Position numbers and translations under genes: made by a program. From Chloroflexota bacterium (GTDB taxonomy: Bacteria > Chloroflexota > Anaerolineae > Promineifilales > Promineifilaceae): a stretch of DNA of 28,374 nt. Of this stretch, positions 1-7,610 are shown piece after piece. A model generated the notes under the pieces. That model worked only from the letters and a program-made list of their open reading frames with translations. It was not told the DNA's origin and made no database searches. Within the stretch, counting starts at the first letter, position 1, and the number at the start of each line of letters is the position of its first letter. Location: contig CP070688.1 of NCBI GenBank assembly GCA_020353135.1, positions 3,391,970 to 3,420,343 on the forward strand. The letters run 5' to 3'.

Positions 1-96
1 GAGACGGCTTACTACATCGGCGTGCTGTCCTTTCTTTGGATTCATTACTACCACGATCACTTCCTCTTTACCCAGACCGATTCGGTTGTCGCCTAG
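1..96 (+). CDS. C-terminal fragment of an integral membrane protein (5' end outside window)
   Basis: An open frame runs from base 1 to a TAG at 94-96 and encodes 31 residues. They start with a hydrophobic, aromatic stretch (YYIGVLSFLWIHYYH) and end in a polar tail ending DSVVA. The hydrophobic aromatic run followed by histidine-rich residues looks like the end of a last transmembrane helix at a membrane face. The family cannot be named from so little. The frame is open from the first base, and a strong terminator on the same strand follows at 257-300, which supports a real gene end. The start and most of the gene lie to the left of the window. Confidence 0.55.
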   Translation, partial: ETAYYIGVLSFLWIHYYHDHFLFTQTDSVVA

Positions 97-178
97 TGTT
101 GCCTGGCGCCCAAATCGGTTGAAATGACGCCACCTATACCGGTCGGCTTTTCGTAATCTGGGACTATATTGAATTAAT

Positions 179-196
179 ATAGTACTTTAGTACTAT
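179..196. repeat. Perfect 7-bp inverted repeat, possible operator
   Basis: ATAGTAC at 179-185 and GTACTAT at 190-196 are exact reverse complements around the 4-base spacer TTTA, inside an AT-rich patch of an otherwise GC-rich sequence. It lies 14 bases upstream of the candidate -35 box at 211-216, so a transcription-factor site is the simplest reading. No regulator can be assigned. Confidence 0.4.
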
Positions 197-210
197 CAAA
201 GGGTAAACGC

Positions 211-238
211 TTGCATTAAGCGCCGATTGTGGTATGCT
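211..238 (+). promoter_or_regulatory. Candidate sigma70-type promoter with no gene behind it
   Basis: TTGCAT (211-216) and TATGCT (233-238) are separated by 16 bases. No plus-strand gene follows. The next plus-strand element is the terminator hairpin at 257-293, so a transcript from here would be only about 55 nucleotides long. Each box departs from consensus at one or two positions, so this is a weak call. Confidence 0.3.
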
Positions 239-256
239 TTTAGCGGCTCCCCCCCA

Positions 257-300
257 GAGATGTCCCGATAACCGCCCGGTTATCGGGCATCTCATTTTTT
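257..300 (+). terminator. Rho-independent terminator
   Basis: A hairpin has arms GAGATG plus CCCGATAACC (257-273, with one bulged T) and GGTTATCGGG plus CATCTC (278-293). The loop is 4 bases and a T tract follows at 295-300. The stem has 16 paired bases and the T tract is on the plus strand, so it stops plus-strand transcription, most simply that of the gene ending at 96. No T tract follows in the minus direction, so it does not obviously serve the Clp-like gene ending at 340. Confidence 0.85.
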
Positions 301-339
301 ATGCCTTTTTTTGCCCCCGTTTTGTCGAGAATCGTCGCT

Positions 340-2562
340 TCATTTCCATTCGTCTTCGATCGCTTCGGTAGCAAGGGTAAGTCCTTCTGTACCAGCGTCC
401 ACAGTTACCTTTACCTGCCCGCTCAACCTCTCCGTCAGGAGGTAGTCGGCCAGCGGTTCGCGCAAGTTGCGGGCGATAATGCGCCGGAGCGGCCGCGCTC
501 CATACTCGGGCTGGTCATTTTGGTCCAGCAGCCAGCGCCGGGCGGCCGGGGCTACTTCAAGCGAGATGCCCTGTTTCGAGGTCAGGTCGAATTCTTTCCT
601 CAACATCAAGTCCAGGATCCGCTCCAGCTGGTCCGGTGTGAGTTGGTGGAACATTATGATTTCGTCCAGGCGATTCAGGAATTCTGGCCTGAAGAATGAC
701 TTGACCTCGGCCAAGACAAGATCACGCTCTCTTTCACCTATTTCCGGCACGAGCATGTTGTGGGCGCCCAGATTGCTGGTCATGATGATCACCGTTTCGC
801 CAAAGGAGGCGGTCCTGCCCTGACCATCGGTCAGGCGGCCTTCGTCCAGCACCTGCAAGAGCACATCGAGCACACGCGCGTTCGCCTTTTCGACTTCGTC
901 AAATAGAACGACCGCGTAGGGGTGCCGGCGAATGAAGTCGGTGAGTTGACCACCGCCCTGGTAGCCGACGTAGCCAGGCGGGGCGCCAAGCAAACGATTG
1001 ATACTGGCCTCATCCTGGTATTCACTCATGTCAAGGGCAAGCATGGCTTCTTCCGTGTCAAACATGAACTCGGCCAGGGCTTTGGCCAGTTCGGACTTGC
1101 CAACGCCGCTAGGGCCGAGAAACAAGAAGGAGCCGATCGGCCGCTTCGGATCGCGCAATCCGACGCGAGCCGTTTTCACGGCCCGGCAGACGGCTTCCAC
1201 GGCCTGTACCTGGCCAATGATTCGTTCCCTTATGTGTTGGACGATATTGGCGTAGCGGCTTTGCTCATCTTGGCTCAACTTGGTCAGCGGTATGTCGGTT
1301 ATCCTGCTGGCGGCATACATCACGTCAGCGCCGTCGAGCCGACTATCGGCCGGGACTTCGGGCAATGTCAGGTGATGTCCTGAGGAGTACATGGCCACGA
1401 TGGCGCTGGCCCGGTCGACTAACTGCACGGCCGCGGCCGGCATGGCCACGGCTTTCAAGTAGCGTCCAGCCAGATCGGCCGCCGTTTCAAAAGATTCGTC
1501 AGCGACCGCGATCTCGTATTCTTGAATCAGACGCTGTTTGTGATAACCCAATATGGCCACCGATTCGGATCGGCTGGCCGGCGGGACGTCGAGGCGATGG
1601 GCGCGCTGGCGAATGATCCGTTCGGCGCTCAAGTCGTCGTATGCGGCCGGCGTCGCAGTGCCAATAAGAACGGGATCATCCTCCAGAAGTGTCCTATGCA
1701 CCTGGGCGTTCACTTCGGCAGCAAATTTGCTTCGGAAGCGGTCGCCAAAAAAGCGTTCAACGGCTGGGATTAGCAGGATCCCACCCTCGGCCCGCCGTTT
1801 GCCTGCTTTGACGGTCGCCTCGGGCCTGGTCAACAGCGCGCTTTCGTTTAGCTGGACAAAGGAACTGAATTGGAGCCTGGCGCTTCCTTCGGCCAGGCGT
1901 AATGCCAGGCTCAGCGCAAGAGAGCGCCTGCCAGATCCTTCCGGCCCCACGAGAATGATGTGTCTCCTCTTTGACAGGGCTAGCAGGCTCAGCACTTCAC
2001 GCAGCAACTCCTCTCTTTCGTATAGTGGGTTGATGTTACCGGCCTTGGCTTCATGAATGAAGTCATGAATCAGGATCGCGCTTTCTTCTGGCACGTCGTC
2101 CAGCAGGGCGATAATCGCCGCAGGCGTTACGCCAAGACGTGAAAATACGCCGTAGGTGGTCACATTCGGCTGGGACATGGCCGCCAGGGCGTGGCCGCTG
2201 TTGACCCTGCGCTCGCCTCGGGCGCGGGCAATTGCTAGGCCTTCGTCGAGCACGATCAGCATCTCCGAGCCAAGGGGTACGTCGTGGCCAAAATCATCGT
2301 TGAAAGTGAAGTTGGCCTCTCGGCCGGGCGAGTGGCGGGCCGTCATTTCGACGCGTCGGTGAAGCTCAGCCCAGTCGAAGCCCCGCTGAGCGGCTAGTTC
2401 TTTCAATATGCGATAGGCGGCTGACTTTGGGGAATCGAGCAGTACGCGCAACAGAAGCTGGGGCGTAAGCAGTTTCTTGTCAAATGCGCCCATGCGCCCG
2501 GCCGCATCGGTCATGTAGCGAGACAGTTCTGGGCTCGGAATCTTTGGATTAAGGTTTCCCAT
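340..2562 (-). CDS. Clp/Hsp100 AAA+ ATPase (ClpA/ClpC-like), first ATPase module degenerate
   Basis: This is a 740-residue double-AAA+ Hsp100 unfoldase. The N-terminal part (about 10-155) resembles a Clp N domain. Module 1 has a Walker A-like GPEGSGRRS (206-214) where the essential lysine is arginine. Its Walker B position reads ILLIPAVE (262-269), without the Asp-Glu pair. Module 2 is intact: Walker A GPSGVGKS (483-490), pore loop GYVG (530-533), Walker B VVLFDEVE (551-558), sensor-1 SNLG (596-599), arginine finger in FLNRLDE (R631) and sensor-2 GARPLRR (688-694). The roughly 45-residue linker between modules leaves no room for the coiled-coil middle domain of ClpB, so the layout is ClpA/ClpC-like. 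I see no clear IGL/IGF ClpP-docking tripeptide before the arginine finger. ClpP partnership is therefore uncertain. It is last in the minus-strand gene run, 157 bases after the methyltransferase. Confidence 0.9.
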   Translation of the reverse strand: MGNLNPKIPSPELSRYMTDAAGRMGAFDKKLLTPQLLLRVLLDSPKSAAYRILKELAAQRGFDWAELHRRVEMTARHSPGREANFTFNDDFGHDVPLGSEMLIVLDEGLAIARARGERRVNSGHALAAMSQPNVTTYGVFSRLGVTPAAIIALLDDVPEESAILIHDFIHEAKAGNINPLYEREELLREVLSLLALSKRRHIILVGPEGSGRRSLALSLALRLAEGSARLQFSSFVQLNESALLTRPEATVKAGKRRAEGGILLIPAVERFFGDRFRSKFAAEVNAQVHRTLLEDDPVLIGTATPAAYDDLSAERIIRQRAHRLDVPPASRSESVAILGYHKQRLIQEYEIAVADESFETAADLAGRYLKAVAMPAAAVQLVDRASAIVAMYSSGHHLTLPEVPADSRLDGADVMYAASRITDIPLTKLSQDEQSRYANIVQHIRERIIGQVQAVEAVCRAVKTARVGLRDPKRPIGSFLFLGPSGVGKSELAKALAEFMFDTEEAMLALDMSEYQDEASINRLLGAPPGYVGYQGGGQLTDFIRRHPYAVVLFDEVEKANARVLDVLLQVLDEGRLTDGQGRTASFGETVIIMTSNLGAHNMLVPEIGERERDLVLAEVKSFFRPEFLNRLDEIIMFHQLTPDQLERILDLMLRKEFDLTSKQGISLEVAPAARRWLLDQNDQPEYGARPLRRIIARNLREPLADYLLTERLSGQVKVTVDAGTEGLTLATEAIEDEWK

Positions 2563-2701
2563 AGTTGATCACAATTGTTTTAAGGAATCCCGGTGGATTA
2601 CTAAGTTTATGGTACCTGACAGCGGCTGGCGATGCCAGAAAGAGAACCTATAGGATCGACAGGATGTTGACCTACTTGAAGTCGGAAATACCGATAGCTG
2701 T

Positions 2702-2715
2702 TTGCTCCTGAGCAA
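2702..2715. repeat. Short perfect inverted repeat after the methyltransferase stop
   Basis: TTGCTC (2702-2707) and GAGCAA (2710-2715) pair perfectly around 2 bases, 5 bases past the methyltransferase stop on the minus strand. No T tract follows, so it is at best a weak transcription pause site. The rest of the 2563-2719 gap shows no clear promoter or gene. Confidence 0.25.
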
Positions 2716-2719
2716 GACG

Positions 2720-3253
2720 CTATTGGAGGCTGGTCCGGCTGATGGCTGAGTAGAAGCTGCCCAGGAAGGAGCTGGGGGCGCTGGCTAACAATTCAGTTTG
2801 GACCAGACCGCAGCGGCTGGCGATGATCCGCCACTGGTTGTAGGAGAAGGGGTAGGGCACCCAACGGTTGCCACGGTCGGTATCGTATTCGACGACCAGG
2901 AAATGACCTCCTGGCCGCAGATAATCGCGCAAACGCCTCACCGTATCGTCCTTCCAGGGCTGATAATGCAGCGCATTGGCAACCACGAGTCCATCAAGTT
3001 GGGGCAAGGCCATCGGCTCCGTGAAATCGACCTCGTAGGTAGTCAAATTGACGGCCGGAAACTGGGCCGTTAGGGACTTTCGTTGGCGGGCAAGCGCCTT
3101 GCCGTCACGGTCGACGGAGTGAATTTCGCCATATGGGGAGATAAGCTCGGCCAGAGCCAGCGTGAAGGCGCCACGGCCGGAGCCAAAATCGGCCCAAACA
3201 CCGGGACCTGGAATCCCCCGCTTCAACAAGCGAACGTGGTCGGCGTGATTCAT
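2720..3253 (-). CDS. Class I SAM-dependent methyltransferase
   Basis: This 177-residue protein is a small Rossmann-fold methyltransferase. The SAM-binding motif I is ADFGSGRGAF (21-30), followed by the acidic ribose-binding loop SVDRD (46-50). A later LRPGGHFLVVEYD segment is typical of the strand after motif III in this superfamily. The substrate is not evident: there is no DNA- or RNA-recognition domain, and the C-terminal third is short. It starts 61 bases downstream of the acyl-CoA ligase on the same strand and is probably co-transcribed with it. The ribosome-binding site is weak. The ATG at 3251-3253 is chosen because it leaves a normal N-terminus before motif I. The function beyond methyl transfer is unknown. 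Confidence 0.85.
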   Translation of the reverse strand: MNHADHVRLLKRGIPGPGVWADFGSGRGAFTLALAELISPYGEIHSVDRDGKALARQRKSLTAQFPAVNLTTYEVDFTEPMALPQLDGLVVANALHYQPWKDDTVRRLRDYLRPGGHFLVVEYDTDRGNRWVPYPFSYNQWRIIASRCGLVQTELLASAPSSFLGSFYSAISRTSLQ

Positions 3254-3314
3254 AAATGAGACGGCCGATCACCAGGCCGCTGCGTGAGGGCAAATGCTAG
3301 AGACGGTCGGGTTC

Positions 3315-5024
3315 TCAGGCAGGCGTTACCTCTAGCTGTTCTTCGTATTCCTTGACCAACTCGCGCTTTAGAACCTTGCCCACGGTCGTGCGTGGCAACT
3401 CATCGCGGAACTCAATTAACCGCGGATATTTATACTTGGCCAACTGGTCTCTGCTCCAGGCGACGATCTCTTCCTCAGTCGTCGGATCGCCTTCTCGCTT
3501 CACAATCCAGGCCTTAACCGTTTCGCCCCGCCTCGGATCGGATACGCCGGCAACGGCTACTTCCACGACGGCTGGGTGGGTAGCCAGAACCTCCTCCACT
3601 TCTCGCGGGTAGATGTTGTAGCCGCCGGCGATGATCATGTCCTTCTTGCGGTCTTCGATGTAGAAATAGCCTTCTTTGTCCATGCGGGCGATATCGCCGG
3701 TGTACAGCCAGCCGTCGCGCAGCGTATTGGCCGATTCGGTCGGCATTTGCCAGTAGCCGTGCATGATCGAGGGACTCTTAATGACTAGTTCGCCGATCTG
3801 GCCCACTTCTATCTCTTCTAGGCCCTCTTCGGGATCGACGATACGGCACAGGACCTCGGGCAGTGGCAGGCCAATTGAGCCGGTCTGGTTCTTGCCATAT
3901 ATCGGATTAGCGTGGGTGACGACGTGGGCCTCGGTCAGGCCATATCCTTCAACCAATTTACCGCCGGTCAGACGCTCGAACTCTTGCTTCGTTTCGGACA
4001 GCAGGGGTGCCGAACCAGACACGCAGATGCGAATTGACTTGATATCGTAACGGCCGGCAGCCACGTCGGGATTGTTGTTGATGGCCACGTACAGCGCCGG
4101 CACGCCGGGGAAGATAGTCGGCCGGTACTTGTTGATGCTACTCAATAGATCGTCCTGATCGCGCGGATCGGGGATCAGGACCAGCGATCCGGCAGCCATG
4201 ATGCCAAAGGACATGGCCACGACCATGCCAAAAGAATGGAATAAAGGAATGGCCGTGAGCCAGGTTTCTTTCCCCTCGCTCGTATCGGTCAGCCAGGCCC
4301 GGATCAGAAGAGTATTGGCCACCAGGTTGCGGTGCGTGGCAATGGCGCCTTTCGACAGTCCGGTCGTGCCGCCCGTGTACTGCAGCAAGGCGATGTCGTC
4401 TGATCGGACCCGCACCTCTGGTTTCGGTGAGTGTTTTCCCGCGGCCAGGAAGTCCTGGAACCACATGTCGCCCGGCTTCAGCGAGACGCGGTGACCGCCG
4501 CTCTTCTCTTTGGCCAGCGTAAATAGCACGCGCAGGTGGGGCGGCAGATACTCTTTGATATTGGCGACGATGATGCGCTTGACGTTGGTTTTTCCGCCGG
4601 CCTGGACGCTCTTGAGCAAGTCGTAATAGAGACTCATCACAAAGACCGTTTCGGCGCCGCAGTCAGATAACTGGTGTTCTAACTCTCGGGCCGTGTATAG
4701 CGGGTTCGTAGCGATGACGATACCGCCGGCCTTCAGGATGCCGTAGTAGCTGATGACGAATTGGGGCGTGTTGACCATATAGATGACGGCGCGATCGCCT
4801 TTCTTGAAGCCATTTGCCGCAAGCGCGGCGGCAACGGCGTCGGCGAACTCGTTCAGTTCGCGATAGCTGATTTTGCGCCCCTTGAAGATCAAGGCGGCGT
4901 TATCCGGATATTTGATGGCCGACTCTTCTAGCATTCGAAAGAGAGGATAGTCGGGGATCTCAAGTTCGGCGGGTACTCCTGGTTCGTAGCTTTCTATCCA
5001 GGGCTTGTGGTCGTAAAAGGACAT
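3315..5024 (-). CDS. Long-chain acyl-CoA synthetase (AMP-forming, FadD/LcfB type)
   Basis: This is a 569-residue ANL-superfamily enzyme. It adenylates a carboxylic acid with ATP and transfers the acyl group to CoA, the entry step of fatty-acid beta-oxidation or lipid remodelling. All core motifs are present: P-loop YTGGTTGLSKG (216-226), aromatic/acid motif YGLTE (361-365), ATP-binding YTGD (441-444), hinge DRKKD (458-462), and the adenylation lysine in RTTVGK (K550). The length and the N-terminus fit long-chain acyl-CoA ligases better than acetyl-CoA synthetases, but chain length cannot be read directly. The start is secured by AAGGAG (5035-5040) ahead of the ATG at 5022-5024. It has its own promoter at 5129-5158 and a leader with a small hairpin just before the ribosome-binding site. 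Confidence 0.93.
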   Translation of the reverse strand: MSFYDHKPWIESYEPGVPAELEIPDYPLFRMLEESAIKYPDNAALIFKGRKISYRELNEFADAVAAALAANGFKKGDRAVIYMVNTPQFVISYYGILKAGGIVIATNPLYTARELEHQLSDCGAETVFVMSLYYDLLKSVQAGGKTNVKRIIVANIKEYLPPHLRVLFTLAKEKSGGHRVSLKPGDMWFQDFLAAGKHSPKPEVRVRSDDIALLQYTGGTTGLSKGAIATHRNLVANTLLIRAWLTDTSEGKETWLTAIPLFHSFGMVVAMSFGIMAAGSLVLIPDPRDQDDLLSSINKYRPTIFPGVPALYVAINNNPDVAAGRYDIKSIRICVSGSAPLLSETKQEFERLTGGKLVEGYGLTEAHVVTHANPIYGKNQTGSIGLPLPEVLCRIVDPEEGLEEIEVGQIGELVIKSPSIMHGYWQMPTESANTLRDGWLYTGDIARMDKEGYFYIEDRKKDMIIAGGYNIYPREVEEVLATHPAVVEVAVAGVSDPRRGETVKAWIVKREGDPTTEEEIVAWSRDQLAKYKYPRLIEFRDELPRTTVGKVLKRELVKEYEEQLEVTPA

Positions 5025-5043
5025 GGTACGGTCACTCCTTAAT

Positions 5044-5058
5044 GGCCACTTGGTGGCC
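5044..5058 (-). promoter_or_regulatory. Leader hairpin next to the acyl-CoA ligase ribosome-binding site
   Basis: GGCCAC (5044-5049) and GTGGCC (5053-5058) form a perfect 6-bp GC-rich stem with a 3-base loop. It ends 3 bases upstream of the AAGGAG ribosome-binding site on the minus-strand transcript. It could protect the 5' end or tune translation. No experiment or known class supports a specific role. Confidence 0.35.
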
Positions 5059-5128
5059 TGACTTTACATTGCCCGGTGGAGGCAACCTTCTCCGGGGCGA
5101 TATAGCTATGGTGCTCGCCTCCGCCCCC

Positions 5129-5158
5129 AGTATATTCGCCTGATCTAGGGCCTGTCAA
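5129..5158 (-). promoter_or_regulatory. Sigma70-type promoter of the acyl-CoA ligase gene
   Basis: On the minus strand TTGACA (5153-5158, a perfect -35) is followed after 18 bases by TATACT (5129-5134). The predicted start of transcription is about 100 bases upstream of the ATG at 5024. It separates the ligase and methyltransferase from the upstream phosphoesterase block. Confidence 0.7.
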
Positions 5159-5174
5159 TGGGAGATCTGCCCAT
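5158..5174. promoter_or_regulatory. Palindrome abutting the -35 box, candidate operator
   Basis: ATGGG (5158-5162) and CCCAT (5170-5174) flank AGATCTG, giving a nearly symmetric 17-base element that touches the -35 box of the acyl-CoA ligase promoter. A repressor bound here would block the promoter, which would suit a fatty-acid-responsive regulator. The regulator is unknown. It could instead be a weak hairpin ending the phosphoesterase transcript, although no T tract follows. Confidence 0.3.
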
Positions 5175-5193
5175 ATATCGGCTCTGTTAGGGC

Positions 5194-5994
5194 TCAGACG
5201 ATTTGTGGCGTGTAGCCGTGACGTCGCAAATCGTCGACCCGTTCTTGCCAGCCGGGCGGCCTCTGATCGCGGTAAGCGTCAATCTCATCGGCGATGGCAT
5301 ATTCGACGTGGATGAACTCGGCGGTCCAACCGCGCTCCGCGTCCCAGGTCAGGATGGCATACTTGGCCCGGGAATCTCCATCGCCCGGCAGACTGACCGA
5401 GCTGACGTTGATCAACTGTTTGTCTCTCCAGAATCGCAAACCGGGGATGTGCAAATGACCAAAGGCGATGGTCCTCGTCGGCTCGTCTCCCAGGACTGGT
5501 ATCAAGTCCTCATCCGGTTGGCGGATGCGACCGTACAGTTCCTGTTGACGCTCAATCGAAGGAAAGATGATGCCCAGCAGATCCTGTGGATTGGCGTGCA
5601 CGATGAGCAGGTCTTCGGCCGGGATGCTGGAGGGCGTGATCCGGATCTGGAAGGCCGAGCGCAAGTCATCCAGCCAGAGCAAAGATTCGGCGCTCAATTG
5701 CCCTTCGGTCCAAAGGCACAGGTCGCGAAGTCGCAGGCGCGCTGACCGCTCGGCCTCGGGCAGCGAATCGGGCAATGGTGGCGGCTGGCGGATCCACTCG
5801 TCGGTGTTGCCGACGATAGCCGGAAGGTCTCGCTCGCGCAGCACGTTCAGCGTTGCCTGCGGTCGAGGTCCAACCAGGCAAAGGTCGCCGGCAAAGATGA
5901 CCTGGTCGAGATCGGAGTGGCGGTCTATATCGGCCAGGACCGCCTGCAGCGCCGACAGGTTGCCGTGAACGTCAGAGAAGATGGCGATTCGCAT
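5194..5994 (-). CDS. Metallophosphoesterase, calcineurin-like (YfcE/Metallophos_2 type)
   Basis: This 266-residue cytosolic phosphoesterase has the dinuclear-metal motifs in order: DVHGN (D8, H10), GDL (D37), GNTDE (62-66), a histidine in IVHANPQ and the closing GHLH. That is the full metal-ligand set of the calcineurin-like superfamily, in the compact form seen in YfcE and in diadenosine-tetraphosphatase or cyclic-nucleotide phosphodiesterase relatives. The substrate cannot be deduced. The start is supported by AGGAGG at 6000-6005, 5 bases from the ATG. The stop codon of the upstream CoA-transferase-like subunit lies inside this ribosome-binding site, so translation of the two genes is probably coupled and the protein is likely made together with them. 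Confidence 0.88.
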   Translation of the reverse strand: MRIAIFSDVHGNLSALQAVLADIDRHSDLDQVIFAGDLCLVGPRPQATLNVLRERDLPAIVGNTDEWIRQPPPLPDSLPEAERSARLRLRDLCLWTEGQLSAESLLWLDDLRSAFQIRITPSSIPAEDLLIVHANPQDLLGIIFPSIERQQELYGRIRQPDEDLIPVLGDEPTRTIAFGHLHIPGLRFWRDKQLINVSSVSLPGDGDSRAKYAILTWDAERGWTAEFIHVEYAIADEIDAYRDQRPPGWQERVDDLRRHGYTPQIV

Positions 5995-6003
5995 AGTGAC
6001 CTC

Positions 6004-6831
6004 CTATGACGGCGCCCTGGTTGCTTCACGGGCCAGGATTTCGCGCAGTTTGCGCCGGCGCCGAGCGCCGCCAAGCGTTTCCAGCGTTCTGACGCCTAAC
6101 GGATCGATCTCTTCACGCAATAGATGCAGTTCTTCGGCCGTCGGCGGCTCGGTCTCGCGGATGTCCGCCGGCAAGATCAACTCGAAGCCAGTCTTGGCCA
6201 CGAGCCGGCGCAACGGGACGCCAGCGTGCAGGCTTAGCAGGCGCATGCGCCCAGAAACTGGTTCAAAGTCGAACTGGCCCAAATCGGACACCAGGTAGCG
6301 AGGACCCTGGCCGGCCACGCGCTCAGGCCCGTGGCCCAACCCGCTAACAACATCCACTATCTTGACAAAGGTATGCCGGCCGTGCCTGGGCACATATAGA
6401 TAGACCTGATCGCTGAAAGCCGTCAGATCGGGGATGCCGCCCACGCCCGGTAGACGCAGACGCGGCCGCTCATAGTCGCCGCCAATGTATACGTTGTTGA
6501 AGTTGCCGTGAGCATCCACCTGGCCCGGACGGAAGAACTCCGCCATTTTATAGTGCGGCAGCCAGTCGCATGCCGCTTCGACGAAGTCCACCGTCATCAC
6601 GCCGTTCTTGAGCCACAATTCCTCAATAGTCGATACCGCCAACGGAGCCCAGTCCCAGCACAAGGACTGGCCAATGGCCGACGTGAAGTTGAGGTTCGGC
6701 GCGTGGGTAAGTTTAGCCAGCAGGAAGCCGGCTGCCACGGTGGGCGTAGCCAGACCCTGGGTCACCAATTGACCGTCCTGAATCTGGCGGCTGATGCAGA
6801 TGGCTATGATCTCGTCTGGGGTGTAGTCCAT
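6004..6831 (-). CDS. CoA-transferase-fold beta subunit, IpdB/GctB-like, lacking the catalytic glutamate
   Basis: This 275-residue protein has the fold and sequence pattern of beta subunits of family I CoA transferases, closest in style to glutaconate CoA-transferase GctB and the steroid-ring hydrolase subunit IpdB. Typical stretches are RPGQVDAHGNFNN, then IGGDY, then LPGVGGIPDL, and near the C-terminus an LREEIDPLGVR helix. By my recollected alignment with GctB (APDCHIIVESG), this protein reads APNLNFTSAIG, placing alanine 52 where the catalytic glutamate sits. A real CoA transferase needs that glutamate; IpdAB lacks it and works as a hydrolase. It overlaps the alpha-subunit gene by 28 bases, as expected for a fixed-stoichiometry complex. 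Confidence 0.85.
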   Translation of the reverse strand: MDYTPDEIIAICISRQIQDGQLVTQGLATPTVAAGFLLAKLTHAPNLNFTSAIGQSLCWDWAPLAVSTIEELWLKNGVMTVDFVEAACDWLPHYKMAEFFRPGQVDAHGNFNNVYIGGDYERPRLRLPGVGGIPDLTAFSDQVYLYVPRHGRHTFVKIVDVVSGLGHGPERVAGQGPRYLVSDLGQFDFEPVSGRMRLLSLHAGVPLRRLVAKTGFELILPADIRETEPPTAEELHLLREEIDPLGVRTLETLGGARRRRKLREILAREATRAPS

Positions 6832-7610
6832 GATGAGTCCAGGTAATCGTCAAATGCGCCGTCGTTGCAGGCGCTGATATAGCGCAAGATTTCCTCTCCG
6901 TCGACCGGGTACAAAGGGTAGCAGGACGTGGGCCATGCGCCGCGGGGGCAGTGGACGACGGCGGTTACATCATGCGCGTTAATATTGATTTCGCCCACGA
7001 AGTCTTCGACGATTTCTTCGGCCGTGATGATGGTCGTTTTCGCTACGGCCGCTAACGGATTGTCGACGGTCGGGTTGCCGCCAAGAACGCTATTGCCTGA
7101 CGGGTCGGCGCGCAGAACATGGATGACGGCCACATCGCAGCTAATTGCCGGAAAGGCGGTCAGTTGCTGGCCGGTGTAAGGATCCTGCACGGAGGCGACG
7201 TCCGGGCGCAATCCAAACATCTCCGTGCCTAACCAGGCCCTGCTAGGCATGAAGCCGACCCCGGCCACGGATGCTCGCAGCCCGTTGGCCAGGCTGGCCT
7301 CGCTTTCCTCCACAATCCGGAGCCGGCCCTGGTCGACGGCCAGGCCAAACATCGGCGCCAGGCCAAAAATCTCCAGGCCGAAGTAGCAAGTTCGCACCCT
7401 GCTAACCAACTCTGCGCCGACCAGCATATCCGAAGCCAGCCCGGCGGTGTAGGCCAGCAAGGTCAGGTCTCGCGGCGGATCGGGACGGCTTATCAGCGCT
7501 CTTGTGAAGGCTATGGGCCGACGATAGATAGTCAGGCCACCAAGGCCGAGCGTGTCGCCATCGGCCACCAGAGCGACAGCTTCGTCCAGCGAAATGCGTC
7601 TATCAATCAT
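6804..7610 (-). CDS. CoA-transferase-fold alpha subunit, IpdA/GctA-like
   Basis: This 268-residue protein is the partner of the downstream beta subunit. The N-terminal part carries the alpha-subunit signature (ISLDEAVALVADGDTLGLGG followed by a segment containing PIAFTRAL). The middle has the usual GVGFMPSRAW and the C-terminal half the HVLRADPSGN segment. Together the two would act on an acyl-CoA, either moving CoA between acids or, as in IpdAB, hydrolysing a ring of a CoA thioester. The gene starts with an ATGA overlap on the stop of the hybrid kinase (7607-7610), a classical translational coupling. No steroid-degradation genes are visible around it, so the substrate is open. Confidence 0.85.
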   Translation of the reverse strand: MIDRRISLDEAVALVADGDTLGLGGLTIYRRPIAFTRALISRPDPPRDLTLLAYTAGLASDMLVGAELVSRVRTCYFGLEIFGLAPMFGLAVDQGRLRIVEESEASLANGLRASVAGVGFMPSRAWLGTEMFGLRPDVASVQDPYTGQQLTAFPAISCDVAVIHVLRADPSGNSVLGGNPTVDNPLAAVAKTTIITAEEIVEDFVGEININAHDVTAVVHCPRGAWPTSCYPLYPVDGEEILRYISACNDGAFDDYLDSSWTTPQTRS

